From the NCBI GenBank assembly GCA_025358085.1, contig JANYKT010000175.1, positions 1 to 54,910 on the forward strand: 54,910 bases of DNA, written 5' to 3'. The DNA is from Deltaproteobacteria bacterium (GTDB lineage Bacteria > Myxococcota > Myxococcia > Myxococcales > 40CM-4-68-19). The position numbers and the translations under genes were made by a program. How positions within the stretch are numbered: position 1 is the first letter of the stretch; each line of letters starts with the position of its first letter. The notes below the pieces were generated by a model. That model was not told the origin of the DNA and did not search any database. It saw nothing but the letters and a program-made list of their open reading frames with translations. Of the stretch, positions 9,193 to 18,187 are shown in pieces.

Positions 9193-10620
9193 ATGCTGGC
9201 GACGCTGCTCCTGCTTCCGATCATTGCCGCGGCCGTCTCGCTGCCGCTCGGCTCCGATCGGGCGCGCGTCCTCCTCTTTCGCCTCGTCGCCCTGGCGCAC
9301 CTGGCCCTCGTCGGCGGGATCTGGTGGAGACCACCTTTGCCGCTCTTCGGCGGCTACCTCGCGCTCGATGCTCCCGGACTCCTCGTGCTCAGCCTGGGCA
9401 GCGTTCTCTTCGCTGGCGTCGCCGTGTACCTGGGCGGCTATCTCGACCGCGCCGAGCAGCGCCCACTGCGGATCTTCGTCGCCAGCCTGCTCTTGCTCGA
9501 GGGGGCCATCAGCCTGGTGACGGCTTGCCAGCACCTCGGACTCTTCTGGGTCGCCATCGAGATCTCCACCCTCTCCAGCGCGCCGCTCCTCTACTTCCAC
9601 CACAGTGGCCGCGCGCTCGAGGCCACCTGGAAATATCTGATCGTCAGCTCGGTCGGCATCGCCCTCGCCTTGCTCGGGACGGTGTTTCTCGCCGTCGCCG
9701 CCACCGACGGCTCCGGGGAGACGACGCTGTGGATCCGGGACTTGATGGCCGGGCGCGCCCTCTCCAAGCCCTGGTTGCATGCCTCGTTCGTCCTGCTGCT
9801 GATCGGATACGGCACCAAGATGGGGCTCGCGCCCATGCACGCCTGGAAGCCTGACGTCTACGGCGAGGCCCCCCCGCCGGTCGCGGCGCTGCTGGCGGGC
9901 GCGCTGACCAGCTGCGCGTTTCTCGCCGTGATGCGCATCACCGGCATCTGCGCCCGCGCCGGTGAAGCTCCCTTCGCCAGCTCGCTCCTGGTCTTGCTCG
10001 GGCTCGTCTCGATGGGGGTCGCGGCCGTCCTCATCGTCGGCCAGACCGACTATCGGCGGCTGCTCGCTTACTCCAGCGTCGAGCAGATGGGCATCCTGGT
10101 TTTCGGGCTCGGATTCGGCATCGCGGGAGGGCAGGGCGCCTTCCTCCACGTCCTCAACAATGCGCTCAACAAGGGGATCATGTTCCTCACCGCCGGGAAC
10201 GTCCTGCAGCTCTGCGGCACCAGCGCGATGGCGAGCACCACCGGCCTCTTGCGCCGGGCGCCCGTGACTGGCGTGCTGCTGCTGGTGGGCCTCTTCGCCG
10301 GCGTCGGGCTGCCACCCTTCGGCCTCTTCATCTCGGAGTTCACCATCCTGCGCGCGGCGCTCGCTGGCGGCGCCTCGGCCTGGCCGGCGGTGCTGTACCT
10401 CTTCTTCCTCGCCGTCATCTTCCTCGGGATGTGCGCCGCCGTTCTCCCCCTGGCGCAAGGGGAGGCGCGGGCCGGGGAGCTGCCTTTGCGCGAGCCATTG
10501 TCGACGACGATTCCGCCGGCGATCTTCGCGATGGCTGCGCTGGTGCTCGGGGTTTACGTGCCTCCGCCGCTGGCGCGGATGATCGACGCCGCGGCCCGGC
10601 AGCTGGGAGTCGCCGGATGA
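9193..10620 (+). CDS. hyfF: HyfF-type antiporter-like subunit
   Basis: This 475-residue NuoN/HyfF-type antiporter-like protein has about 13-14 membrane segments. The helix-5 glutamate is in WVAIEIS (E123) and a channel lysine is in GTKMGLAPMHAW (K209). The later conserved block reads DYRRLLAYSSVEQMG, with Arg instead of the DLK lysine found in HyfB. It should be the third ion-translocating unit of the complex. It starts 4 bases after hyfE, and its TGA overlaps the ATG of the large-subunit gene (10617). Confidence 0.92.
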   Translation: MLATLLLLPIIAAAVSLPLGSDRARVLLFRLVALAHLALVGGIWWRPPLPLFGGYLALDAPGLLVLSLGSVLFAGVAVYLGGYLDRAEQRPLRIFVASLLLLEGAISLVTACQHLGLFWVAIEISTLSSAPLLYFHHSGRALEATWKYLIVSSVGIALALLGTVFLAVAATDGSGETTLWIRDLMAGRALSKPWLHASFVLLLIGYGTKMGLAPMHAWKPDVYGEAPPPVAALLAGALTSCAFLAVMRITGICARAGEAPFASSLLVLLGLVSMGVAAVLIVGQTDYRRLLAYSSVEQMGILVFGLGFGIAGGQGAFLHVLNNALNKGIMFLTAGNVLQLCGTSAMASTTGLLRRAPVTGVLLLVGLFAGVGLPPFGLFISEFTILRAALAGGASAWPAVLYLFFLAVIFLGMCAAVLPLAQGEARAGELPLREPLSTTIPPAIFAMAALVLGVYVPPPLARMIDAAARQLGVAG

Positions 10621-12125
10621 GCGCGGGCATCCCCAAGGCAGCCGCGGAGTGCGCGTTCCCCAACGGCGGCGCGGTGTCCCTCGAGTCGGTTCCGGCGCTG
10701 CCTCTCTCCGCGCTGACCGCGGCGGCGACCGAGGCCCGCGATCGCCAGAAGGGGCTCATCGCGCTGCTCCCGCTCGTCGAGGGCGCCGCGAGCCGCCTGC
10801 TGCTCCTCCTCTCCGATCCGTCGAACGGGCACCTTTCCGCCTCGTCCTTCAGGCTGGAGGGAGCGAAGGAGTGGCCTTCGATCACCCCGTTCTGGTCCGC
10901 CGCGCACCTGTTCGAGCGCGAGATCTTCGAGCGCACGGGGTGGAAGCCGATCGGCCACCCCTGGCTGAAAGCGGTCCGCCGCCATCGCGAGCTGGAAGCG
11001 GATGGCGACGCGCCGGCGCATCCATTCCTGCGCGCCGAAGGAGAAGGAGTTCACGAGGTCGCGGTTGGCCCCATCCACGCCGGCATCATCGAGCCGGGCC
11101 ACTTCCGCCTGCAATGCTTCGGCGAGGAAGTCCTGCACCTCGAGATCCAGCTCGGGTACCAGCACCGCGCCGCCGAGCATCTCCTCGAGACGGGGACTCC
11201 GGCGCGGCGGCTCGCGGTGGCGGAGTCGATCGCCGGCGACTCTGCCGTCGGGCACGTCCTGGCCTACTGCACGGCGCTCGAAGGACTCGCCGGAACCAAG
11301 GTTCCCCTTCGCGCGCAAGCGATTCGCGGGGTGGCCCTCGAGCTGGAACGAATCGCAAACCACGTGGGCGACCTCGGAGCGCTGTGCAACGACGTGGGCT
11401 TCCTCCCCGGCGCCGCCTACTTCGGGCGGATGCGCGGCAATTTCCTCAACCTGCTCCTGGAGATTTCCGGGAGCCGATTCGGCAGGAGCCTGATCGTCCC
11501 CGGCGGCGTGCGCTTCGACATCCCTCCCGACCTGCAGGCGCGCCTGCTCGGGACCCTCGACAGGGACGAGCCGCAGCTGGAGGACATGGCCAAGCTGGTC
11601 TTCTCGACCCCTTCGGTCCTGTCCCGCTTCGAAGGAACGGGAACCATCAAGAGCGCGGCAGCGGTCGAATTCGGATTCGTCGGCCCCACCGCGCGGGCCT
11701 GCGGCGTGCCGCGCGACGTTCGCAGCGACCATCCCAGCGGCGTGTTCCAGTTCAGCCACATTCCGGTCGCGGTCGCGGAAGGCGGCGACGTGATGGCCCG
11801 CGCGACGGTCCGGTGGCTGGAGGTGCTCCGGTCGCTGCGGTTTGTTCGCGAGCAGCTGGAGAGCCTGCCGGCCGGCGCCTTGCGAAGGGAGCCGGGAGCC
11901 CCGCGCCGCTCAGCGCTGACCGTGGCATTGGTCGAGGGATGGCGGGGCGCCATCGCCCACGTGGTGATCACCGACGAGCAGGGCGCGGTGGCTCGTCATA
12001 AAGTCATCGACCCTTCCTTCCACAACTGGTTCGCGGTCACCCTTGCCGTCCGCCGGGCGCAGGTCTCGGACTTCCCGCTCTGCAACAAGAGCTTCAACCT
12101 TTCCTACGCCGGACACGATCTCTGA
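10617..12125 (+). CDS. hyfG: HyfG-like (NuoC-NuoD fused) large subunit lacking [NiFe] ligands
   Basis: This 502-residue protein has a NuoC-like N-terminal domain (about 40-145) fused to a NuoD/hydrogenase large-subunit domain. In [NiFe] hydrogenases the L1 motif (CxxC) and L2 motif (DPCxxC) hold nickel. Here the L1 region reads ESIAGDSAVGH (203-213), with no Cys at either ligand position. The C-terminal L2 region reads SDFPLCNKSFNLSYAGHDL, leaving at most one Cys (C489). There is also no C-terminal extension for protease maturation. A nickel site cannot form, so this is an Ehr-type or complex-I-like subunit rather than a hydrogenase. It may bind a quinone-like or other substrate. ATGA overlap with hyfF fixes the start. 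Confidence 0.92.
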   Translation: MSAGIPKAAAECAFPNGGAVSLESVPALPLSALTAAATEARDRQKGLIALLPLVEGAASRLLLLLSDPSNGHLSASSFRLEGAKEWPSITPFWSAAHLFEREIFERTGWKPIGHPWLKAVRRHRELEADGDAPAHPFLRAEGEGVHEVAVGPIHAGIIEPGHFRLQCFGEEVLHLEIQLGYQHRAAEHLLETGTPARRLAVAESIAGDSAVGHVLAYCTALEGLAGTKVPLRAQAIRGVALELERIANHVGDLGALCNDVGFLPGAAYFGRMRGNFLNLLLEISGSRFGRSLIVPGGVRFDIPPDLQARLLGTLDRDEPQLEDMAKLVFSTPSVLSRFEGTGTIKSAAAVEFGFVGPTARACGVPRDVRSDHPSGVFQFSHIPVAVAEGGDVMARATVRWLEVLRSLRFVREQLESLPAGALRREPGAPRRSALTVALVEGWRGAIAHVVITDEQGAVARHKVIDPSFHNWFAVTLAVRRAQVSDFPLCNKSFNLSYAGHDL

Positions 12126-12138
12126 ACGAGGTGACCTG

Positions 12139-12906
12139 GTGCTGCAGCTCTTCAAGACGAGATTCGAGCAAGGCAAAGCGACCGTCGCTTTCCCCTTTGT
12201 CGAAAAGCTGGCGGAGCGGTTTCGCGGACTCCCGCGGCTCTTGCCGAACCTGTGCAAGGACGGATGCCGGGCCTGCGCCGACGCCTGTCCGACCGAGGCG
12301 ATCCGACTCGCCCCCCTGCGGCTCGATCTCGGCGCCTGCCTGTTCTGCGGCCTCTGCGAGGAGGCCTGCCCCGAAGGAGCGATCAGGTTCGGCGAAGAAT
12401 ACGAGACGTCCTTCCGGACGCGCGAAGCGATGGTGCTGGACGGCGCCGAAGCGCGCCTCGCCACCGCGCTCGACGCCCGCATGCGCTCGCTCTTCGGACG
12501 CTCGCTGAAGCTCCGCTCGGTCGCGGCCGGCGACTGCAGCGGCTGCGCCGCGGAGCTGACCGCCCTCGGCAACGTCGTCTTCGACCTGGGCCGGTTCGGG
12601 ATCCAGTTCGTCGCCTCACCCCGGCACGCGGACGGCCTCGTCATCTCGGGTCCCGTCACCGCGAACATGCGCGCGGCCCTGAAGCTTGCTTACGACGCCA
12701 TGCCGGCGCCGAAGATCGTGATCGCGGTCGGCGCCTGCGCGATCAGCGGCGGCCCGTTCCGCGGATCTCCGGCAGCGAGCGACGGAGTTCCGCCGGATTT
12801 CCCCGTCGACCTGTACGTCGCCGGGTGCCCGCCGCACCCGCTCGCTCTCCTCGACGGCCTGCTCCGGCTGCTCGGTCGGATCGAGGGGGCCACCAACGGC
12901 GCCTAG
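12139..12906 (+). CDS. Ferredoxin-NuoB fusion (HyfH+HyfI) small subunit
   Basis: This 255-residue fusion starts at GTG 12139, preceded by GAGGTG. Residues 35-80 form a two-cluster ferredoxin domain with Cys at 39, 43, 46, 50 and 67, 70, 73, 77. Residues 115-250 form a NuoB/HyfI domain with the four ligands of the proximal [4Fe-4S] cluster: C133 and C136 in GDCSGC, C200 in GACA and C230 in AGCPP. It should carry electrons from a soluble donor to the HyfG-like subunit. In E. coli hyf these are two separate genes (hyfH, hyfI). No other hydrophilic electron-input module is encoded here. The operon ends with this gene. Confidence 0.9.
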   Translation: MLQLFKTRFEQGKATVAFPFVEKLAERFRGLPRLLPNLCKDGCRACADACPTEAIRLAPLRLDLGACLFCGLCEEACPEGAIRFGEEYETSFRTREAMVLDGAEARLATALDARMRSLFGRSLKLRSVAAGDCSGCAAELTALGNVVFDLGRFGIQFVASPRHADGLVISGPVTANMRAALKLAYDAMPAPKIVIAVGACAISGGPFRGSPAASDGVPPDFPVDLYVAGCPPHPLALLDGLLRLLGRIEGATNGA

Positions 12907-12941
12907 AGGACCTGTGCACTCCGCGCTCCCTGGATGCGGAC

Positions 12942-12962
12942 AAGTCCGGGCTTCGCGGACTT
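12942..12962 (+). terminator. Hairpin after the Ehr-like operon
   Basis: A perfect 7-bp stem (AAGTCCG/CGGACTT) with a 7-base loop begins 36 bases after the last gene of the operon. No U-tract follows, so it is at best a weak or Rho-assisted terminator, or a leader element of the next gene. Confidence 0.35.
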
Positions 12963-13008
12963 CGACTGGGGGACGGTGGCTGCGCTTCAGCGTAGAGTCC
13001 GCGCGCTC

Positions 13009-16000
13009 ATGGAAATCTACCGGCTCAAGAAAGTGCTCTGCGCGAACCGCGGCGAGATCGCGATTCGCATCTTCCGCGCCTGCAACGAACTCGGCATCCG
13101 CACGGTTGCGATCTACAGCGAGGAAGACCGGCTGCACGAGCACCGGCACAAGGCCGACGAAGCGTACCTGGTCGGCAAGGGCAAGCGGCCGGTCGATGCG
13201 TATCTGGGGATCGACGAAATCCTCGACGTGGCCGAGCGCGCGGGCGTGGACGCGATCCACCCGGGGTATGGGTTTCTCTCGGAGAACCCGGCCTTCGCCA
13301 GCGCTTGCGAGGCGCGCGGCATCCGCTTCATCGGACCCACCGCGCGCGTGGTCGCGCTCATGGGTGACAAGGTGCAGGCGAAGGCGCTTGCCCTGGAAGC
13401 CGGTGTTCCCGTGGTGCCGGGCATCGAGCTGTCTGGCGAAGGCGCTCTCGAGCGCGCGCGCGCCTTCTTCGACGGGAACGCTCCCATCCTGGTCAAGGCA
13501 GCCCACGGCGGCGGGGGCCGCGGCATGCGCGTGGTTCGCCAGGCCAAACACCTGGAGGAAGCGCTGGCGCAGGCGCGCTCGGAATCCAAGAGTGCCTTCG
13601 GCAGCGAGGTGGTCTTCCTGGAGAAGTTTCTCGAAAAAGTCCGCCACATCGAAGTGCAGATTCTGGGCGATACCCACGGCGAGATCGTTCACCTGCACGA
13701 GCGCGATTGCTCCGTCCAGAGGCGCCACCAGAAGGTCATCGAGATCGCGCCCGCGCCGCGCCTGTCGCGGTCCATGCGCGATCGCATCTGTGCCGATGCG
13801 CTGCGGCTGGCGCGCGCGGCGCACTACACCAGCGCCGGCACCGTCGAGTTCCTGATCGACGGCGAACGCCATTACTTCATCGAGGTGAATGCGCGCCTGC
13901 AGGTCGAGCACACCGTCACCGAGCAGATCACCGGGATCGACCTGGTGCAGGCGCAGCTGCGCATCGCCGAGGGTTGCGCCCTGAGCTCGGAGGACATCCG
14001 CATCTCTTCGCAGCAGGCGATCGCGCCGCGTGGCTTTGCCGTGCAATGCCGCGTGACCACCGAAGACCCGCTCAACAACTTCCTGCCCGACACCGGGACC
14101 ATCCATACCTGGCGCGCCGGTTTCGGCTTCGGAATCCGCCTCGACGCCGGCAATGGATATACCGGCGCCTATATCTCTCCCCATTACGATTCGCTGCTGG
14201 TGAAGGTCATCGCCTTCGCCGAGACGTTCCACGGCGCGGTGCAGAAGGCGCAGCGCGCGCTGCGAGAGTTCCGCATCCGCGGCGTGAAGACCAACATTCC
14301 CTTCCTCGAGAAGGTGCTGGATCACCCGGTCTTCCTCTCGGGCGAGGCGACCACGCGCTTCATCGACGAGACGCCGGAGCTCTTCCAGATCCAGCCCCGC
14401 CGCGATCGCGCGACCAAGCTGCTGCATTACCTGGCCGATGTCATCGTGAATGGGCACCGGACCATCAAGAAGGAGCAGCGCAGGTCCCCGGCTTCTTTCC
14501 TCGAGCCGCGGCTGCCCGCAGTCCCGCTGGGTCCCCCGCCGGCCGGGACCGCGCAGATCCTCGCCGAGCGCGGCCCGCGTGGCCTGGCGCAGTGGGTGCT
14601 GGAGCAGGGGCGGGTGCTCCTGACCGATACGACGATGCGCGACGCGCACCAGAGCCTGCTCGCCACGCGGATGCGCTCGTACGACATCCTCAAGGTCGCG
14701 CCGCTGACCGCGCACCTGGCCCCCCAGCTCTTTTCGCTCGAATGCTGGGGCGGCGCGACGTTCGATACCGCCTATCGCTTCCTGAATGAAGACCCGTGGG
14801 TGCGCCTGCGCAAGCTGAAAGCCGCGGTCCCCAATCTGCTGCTGCAAATGCTTCTGCGGGGTGCCAATGCAGTCGGCTATACGTCCTATCCCGATCATCT
14901 CGTCGAAGCATTCATCGACCAGGCCGCGGCGGCCGGAGTGGATGTCTTTCGAGTCTTCGATTCATTGAACGATATCGAAAGCATGGAGGTCTCGGTCCGC
15001 CGCATCCAGACCACCGGCAAGGTGGCCGAGGTCGCCATTTGCTATACCGGCGACGTCGCCAACCCGCACCGCCCCAAGTATGGCCTCGGGTATTACACGG
15101 ACCTCGCGCGCCGCATCGAGGACATGGGCGCCCATTTTCTCTGCATCAAGGACATGGCCGGTCTCCTGCGCCCGCGCGCCGCGGGAATGCTGATGGACGC
15201 GCTGCTCGAGACGGTGAAGATCCCGATCCACCTGCACATGCACGATACCAGCGGCAATGGCGTGGCGGCGCTGCTGGTGGCGATCGATCACGGCGTGCAC
15301 GTGGTGGACGGCGCGTTCGCCTCGATGGCGGGCCTCACCAGCCAGCCCTCGCTGAATGCCCTGATCGCCGCGCTGCGCGAGCACCGGCGCGAGACCGGCC
15401 TGACCAACAAGTCGCTGCAGGCGCTGGTCGATTACTGGGACGACGTGCGCGAGCCCTATGCGCCGTTCGAGTGCGGTCTCAAGAGCAGCACCACCGAGGT
15501 TTACTTCCACGAGATCCCCGGCGGGCAGTATTCGAATCTGCGGCCGCAGGTGGCCGAGATGGGGCTGTTGTCCCGCTGGAATGACGTCAAGGTCGCGTTC
15601 GCCGTGGTCAATATGCTGTGCGGCGATATCCCCAAGGTCACGCCGAGCAGCAAGATGGTCGGCGACTTCGCCATCTTCCTCTTGAAGAATGACCTGCTCC
15701 AGACGGGGCACACCTTCGAGTCCACCGTGTCGCAGACCCGCGCCGCGGTGCTGCGCGAGGCGCACCGGCTCGACTTCCCTTCGAGCGTGACCGGATACTT
15801 CCAGGGACACCTCGGCAATCCGCCCGGGGGATATCCCGAAGATCTGCGGGCCGCGGTTCTCAAGGGGTTGCCGGTCCTGCAAGGGCGGGCGGGCGCCGCA
15901 ATGGAGCCCATCGATCTGGACCAGCTGGCGGCCGAGCTTTCGCTCAAGCATGGCCGCGCCATCGCGCCGCACGAGGCGATCAGCGCCGCGCTCTATCCCC

Positions 16001-16494
16001 GCGTCCTCGATGATTACTGGACGCAGCTGGCGAAAACCGAGGATGTGTCGATCCTGGATACCCCGAGCTATTTCTATGGGCTCGACATCGGCCAGGAGGT
16101 CTGGGTCGAACTCGAGGCAGGCAAGACGCTGGTGGTCTCGCTCTCTGCCATCGGCGACGTCAACGAAGAAGGCATGCGCACCGTCTATTTCGAGGTGAAC
16201 GGCCATGGCCGGCAGGTGCCCGTGCGCGATCGGTCGCGCGCGTCGGCAGCGGCGGAGCAGCGGCAGGCGGAGCGCGGAAACGATCACCATGTCGGGGCCT
16301 CGATGCCCGGCCTGGTGATCAGCGTTCACGTCAAGGCCGGCGACCAGGTCGAGGCCGGCGCGCCGCTCCTCACTATCGAAGCGATGAAGATGGAGACGGT
16401 CGTGCGTGCGCCGCGGGCCGCCTCGGTGACCGAGCTGCTCGCGGTGCCGAAGAGCGCGGTCAAGGCGGGCGAGCTGCTGGTGGTGCTCGGGTGA
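13009..16494 (+). CDS. pyc: Pyruvate carboxylase
   Basis: This is a full-length single-chain enzyme of about 1161 residues that carboxylates pyruvate to oxaloacetate (anaplerosis). The biotin carboxylase domain spans about 5-460: it begins KKVLCANRGEIAIRI and has the ATP-grasp loop AAHGGGGRGMRV at about 165. The carboxyltransferase domain begins at LLTDTTMRDAHQSL (about 540), and HLHMHDTSGNG marks its metal-binding site. A PYC/OADA domain and a biotinyl domain follow, with the biotinylated Lys in EAMKMET (about K1127). ATG 13009 is chosen because it places the biotin carboxylase fold directly at the N-terminus. The frame is open further upstream without homology. It has no visible link to the Ehr-like operon. 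Confidence 0.96.
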   Translation: MEIYRLKKVLCANRGEIAIRIFRACNELGIRTVAIYSEEDRLHEHRHKADEAYLVGKGKRPVDAYLGIDEILDVAERAGVDAIHPGYGFLSENPAFASACEARGIRFIGPTARVVALMGDKVQAKALALEAGVPVVPGIELSGEGALERARAFFDGNAPILVKAAHGGGGRGMRVVRQAKHLEEALAQARSESKSAFGSEVVFLEKFLEKVRHIEVQILGDTHGEIVHLHERDCSVQRRHQKVIEIAPAPRLSRSMRDRICADALRLARAAHYTSAGTVEFLIDGERHYFIEVNARLQVEHTVTEQITGIDLVQAQLRIAEGCALSSEDIRISSQQAIAPRGFAVQCRVTTEDPLNNFLPDTGTIHTWRAGFGFGIRLDAGNGYTGAYISPHYDSLLVKVIAFAETFHGAVQKAQRALREFRIRGVKTNIPFLEKVLDHPVFLSGEATTRFIDETPELFQIQPRRDRATKLLHYLADVIVNGHRTIKKEQRRSPASFLEPRLPAVPLGPPPAGTAQILAERGPRGLAQWVLEQGRVLLTDTTMRDAHQSLLATRMRSYDILKVAPLTAHLAPQLFSLECWGGATFDTAYRFLNEDPWVRLRKLKAAVPNLLLQMLLRGANAVGYTSYPDHLVEAFIDQAAAAGVDVFRVFDSLNDIESMEVSVRRIQTTGKVAEVAICYTGDVANPHRPKYGLGYYTDLARRIEDMGAHFLCIKDMAGLLRPRAAGMLMDALLETVKIPIHLHMHDTSGNGVAALLVAIDHGVHVVDGAFASMAGLTSQPSLNALIAALREHRRETGLTNKSLQALVDYWDDVREPYAPFECGLKSSTTEVYFHEIPGGQYSNLRPQVAEMGLLSRWNDVKVAFAVVNMLCGDIPKVTPSSKMVGDFAIFLLKNDLLQTGHTFESTVSQTRAAVLREAHRLDFPSSVTGYFQGHLGNPPGGYPEDLRAAVLKGLPVLQGRAGAAMEPIDLDQLAAELSLKHGRAIAPHEAISAALYPRVLDDYWTQLAKTEDVSILDTPSYFYGLDIGQEVWVELEAGKTLVVSLSAIGDVNEEGMRTVYFEVNGHGRQVPVRDRSRASAAAEQRQAERGNDHHVGASMPGLVISVHVKAGDQVEAGAPLLTIEAMKMETVVRAPRAASVTELLAVPKSAVKAGELLVVLG

Positions 16495-16888
16495 AGCGCT
16501 TCGATGAGATGGCTGAGCGCGTCTGCACTTTTCGCGCGCGCTTGAAGATCCCCCCGTTCTAGCCCGCAAGCGCGCCGGAGATCTTCTCTCCATCGCGCGG
16601 CTGGCCCCTACCGCGAAAAAATGGCGGATCTCGAACGGACCTCCCCGCGCGAGGGATGGCGATGGGCCACGGTGCTGACCTCCCTCCGAAGGAGGGCTAG
16701 TCAAACTACTTCAGCGCAGCCTGAAGGGAAGAAGGCCGGTTCTCTGTCGACTGGCGAGGAACGGATGCGCGCTCGCGGACGGTTCGCGCGAGAGCTTTTG
16801 CGGCGTTCGTTGCACAGATGAAAAGCCTCCTTGATTGAGTGGCATTGGACTTAGCTCACTTGACGCGCCAGGCGCCGGGGCGGTGGAC
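16495..16888. other. Intergenic region without a recognisable gene
   Basis: These 394 bases between pyc and the DoxX remnant contain only short, unrecognised reading frames. The one structured element is a hairpin at 16682-16696. No RNA gene or promoter of clear quality was seen. Confidence 0.5.
16682..16696. terminator. Short GC-rich hairpin downstream of pyc
   Basis: CCCTCC-GAA-GGAGGG is a perfect 6-bp stem with a 3-base loop, 188 bases after the pyc stop. It lacks a U-tract, so a terminator role is only possible. Confidence 0.25.
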
Positions 16889-17128
16889 TCAGATCGACGG
16901 GGGCCGCGGTGCGAGGAGGGGCAGCAGCGTGGCGCGATGGCCATACGCCACCACGAACCAGCACCCCGTCAGCACAAGCGCCGGGAAGATTCCCCCCAGC
17001 GCCATGGTGAGGTGGAAGGTGAGGATGTTCGCAAGTACAGCGGCAAGGGTCACCAGCGCCAGCGGCACATAGCGATTGACGAGCAACAGGACGCCGGCGA
17101 TTAGCCCAACCCCATCCACGAAGAGCAC
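16889..17128 (-). pseudogene. DoxX-like membrane protein, N-terminally truncated remnant
   Basis: The 79 visible residues match the C-terminal half of DoxX-like proteins: VDGVGLIAGVLLLVNR, then VPLALVTLAAVLANILTFHLTMA, then a last membrane helix and the tail YGHRATLLPLL. Members of this family are normally about 130 residues with four membrane helices. Here the first helix and about 40 residues are missing, and no other frame between 17128 and the EamA gene supplies them. The apparent GTG start at 17128 falls inside a helix-coding region. It is best read as a remnant downstream of the EamA gene. Confidence 0.5.
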
Positions 17129-17246
17129 CCAGCACTCGGACGGCGATCGACATGACGCGCATCGCGTGCTCGTCCCATACCGGCGCGATCGAGGTCAAGG
17201 CACGAACTTTTGTCTCTCCGCAGGCGTCACGCCGGGCAGCCTTGGC

Positions 17247-18176
17247 CTAGGGCGCAGCGGTCTGCGCGTCGGTGGGACCCGTCGCTCCGCGCCCGCCCAG
17301 ATTCGCGAAGGCTGCCGAGACCAGCACCATCGCGCCGCCGAAGAGCAAGGTCGGTCCGATGCGCTCGTGCAGGACCAGCGTGCCGAGGATCACGGCAACC
17401 GTCGTGTCGAGGAGCGGGATGCTTCCGATGGCTGCCATGGGGACGCGCGGGAGCAGCCAGAAGAGCAACAAGTAGCAGACGGAAGTGCAGAGCACCGCGA
17501 GGTAGCCCAGGATCAGGAAGGTGCGTGGGGTCCAGTGCGCGACGCTGTTTTGCTCGAGCAGGGCGGTGAGCACCAGGAGACAAACGGCACCCGACCAGAT
17601 CTGGCCCCAGGCCATGACCACGGGCGTGATGGTCCCGAGCGTCCGGCGCACCAGGACGTTTGCGAGCGCGACCAGCATGGCCGAGCCGACGATGAACAGT
17701 CCGCCCCGGGCCGCGTGGTCATACGCGTGGCCGTCGAGGCGCCCGCCGCCGAACGCGGTGAGCAGAGCGGGGAGTTCGAGGACGAGCACACCGGATAGAC
17801 CGAGCGCGGCGGCGAAGAGCTTGCCCAAGGTCAGCGAATGGCCCGGGAGAAGGACATGGGCAACGAGCACGATCCAGACGGGAAAGGTCGCGAAGAGGAC
17901 CGCCGCGACGGCAGAGGGAACCCATTGTTGCGCGACGAACATCAGGCCGTAGGGCAGGCCGATTTGCAGCACGCCCAGGCCGGCAAGCTCGAGCAGCTGC
18001 TTGCGGTCGAGCTGTCTGGCGCCGCGGATCGCAAACGGTGCAAGCACGGCACCCGCCAGCGCCATGCGCGTTCCGGCGAAGAGGAGCGGTGGCAGGTCTC
18101 GCAAACCCAGCTTGATGAAAAGCCAGGTCGAGCCCCAGAGCATGAAGCAAGCCACGTAAGCGAGCGCGACCTTCAC
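17247..18176 (-). CDS. EamA/DMT-family exporter
   Basis: This 309-residue protein has ten hydrophobic segments arranged as two EamA repeats. The first repeat begins VACFMLWGSTWLFIKLGL, and the second includes VMAWGQIWSGAVCLLVL and the closing LGTLVLHERIGPTLLFGGAMVL. Drug/metabolite transporters of this type export amino acids or other small metabolites. The substrate cannot be told from sequence. GTG 18176 is chosen because it sits just before the first membrane helix and 12 bases after the stop of the upstream kinase gene. The open frame extends further upstream only within that kinase gene. Confidence 0.88.
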   Translation of the reverse strand: MKVALAYVACFMLWGSTWLFIKLGLRDLPPLLFAGTRMALAGAVLAPFAIRGARQLDRKQLLELAGLGVLQIGLPYGLMFVAQQWVPSAVAAVLFATFPVWIVLVAHVLLPGHSLTLGKLFAAALGLSGVLVLELPALLTAFGGGRLDGHAYDHAARGGLFIVGSAMLVALANVLVRRTLGTITPVVMAWGQIWSGAVCLLVLTALLEQNSVAHWTPRTFLILGYLAVLCTSVCYLLLFWLLPRVPMAAIGSIPLLDTTVAVILGTLVLHERIGPTLLFGGAMVLVSAAFANLGGRGATGPTDAQTAAP

Positions 18177-18187
18177 GATGGCCGAGC

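Noticed and set aside
3189-12906. Annotation as a working hydrogenase-4 or formate hydrogenlyase
   Set aside because: The large subunit lacks the Cys ligands of nickel, has no C-terminal extension for maturation, and no formate dehydrogenase or hyp genes are present.
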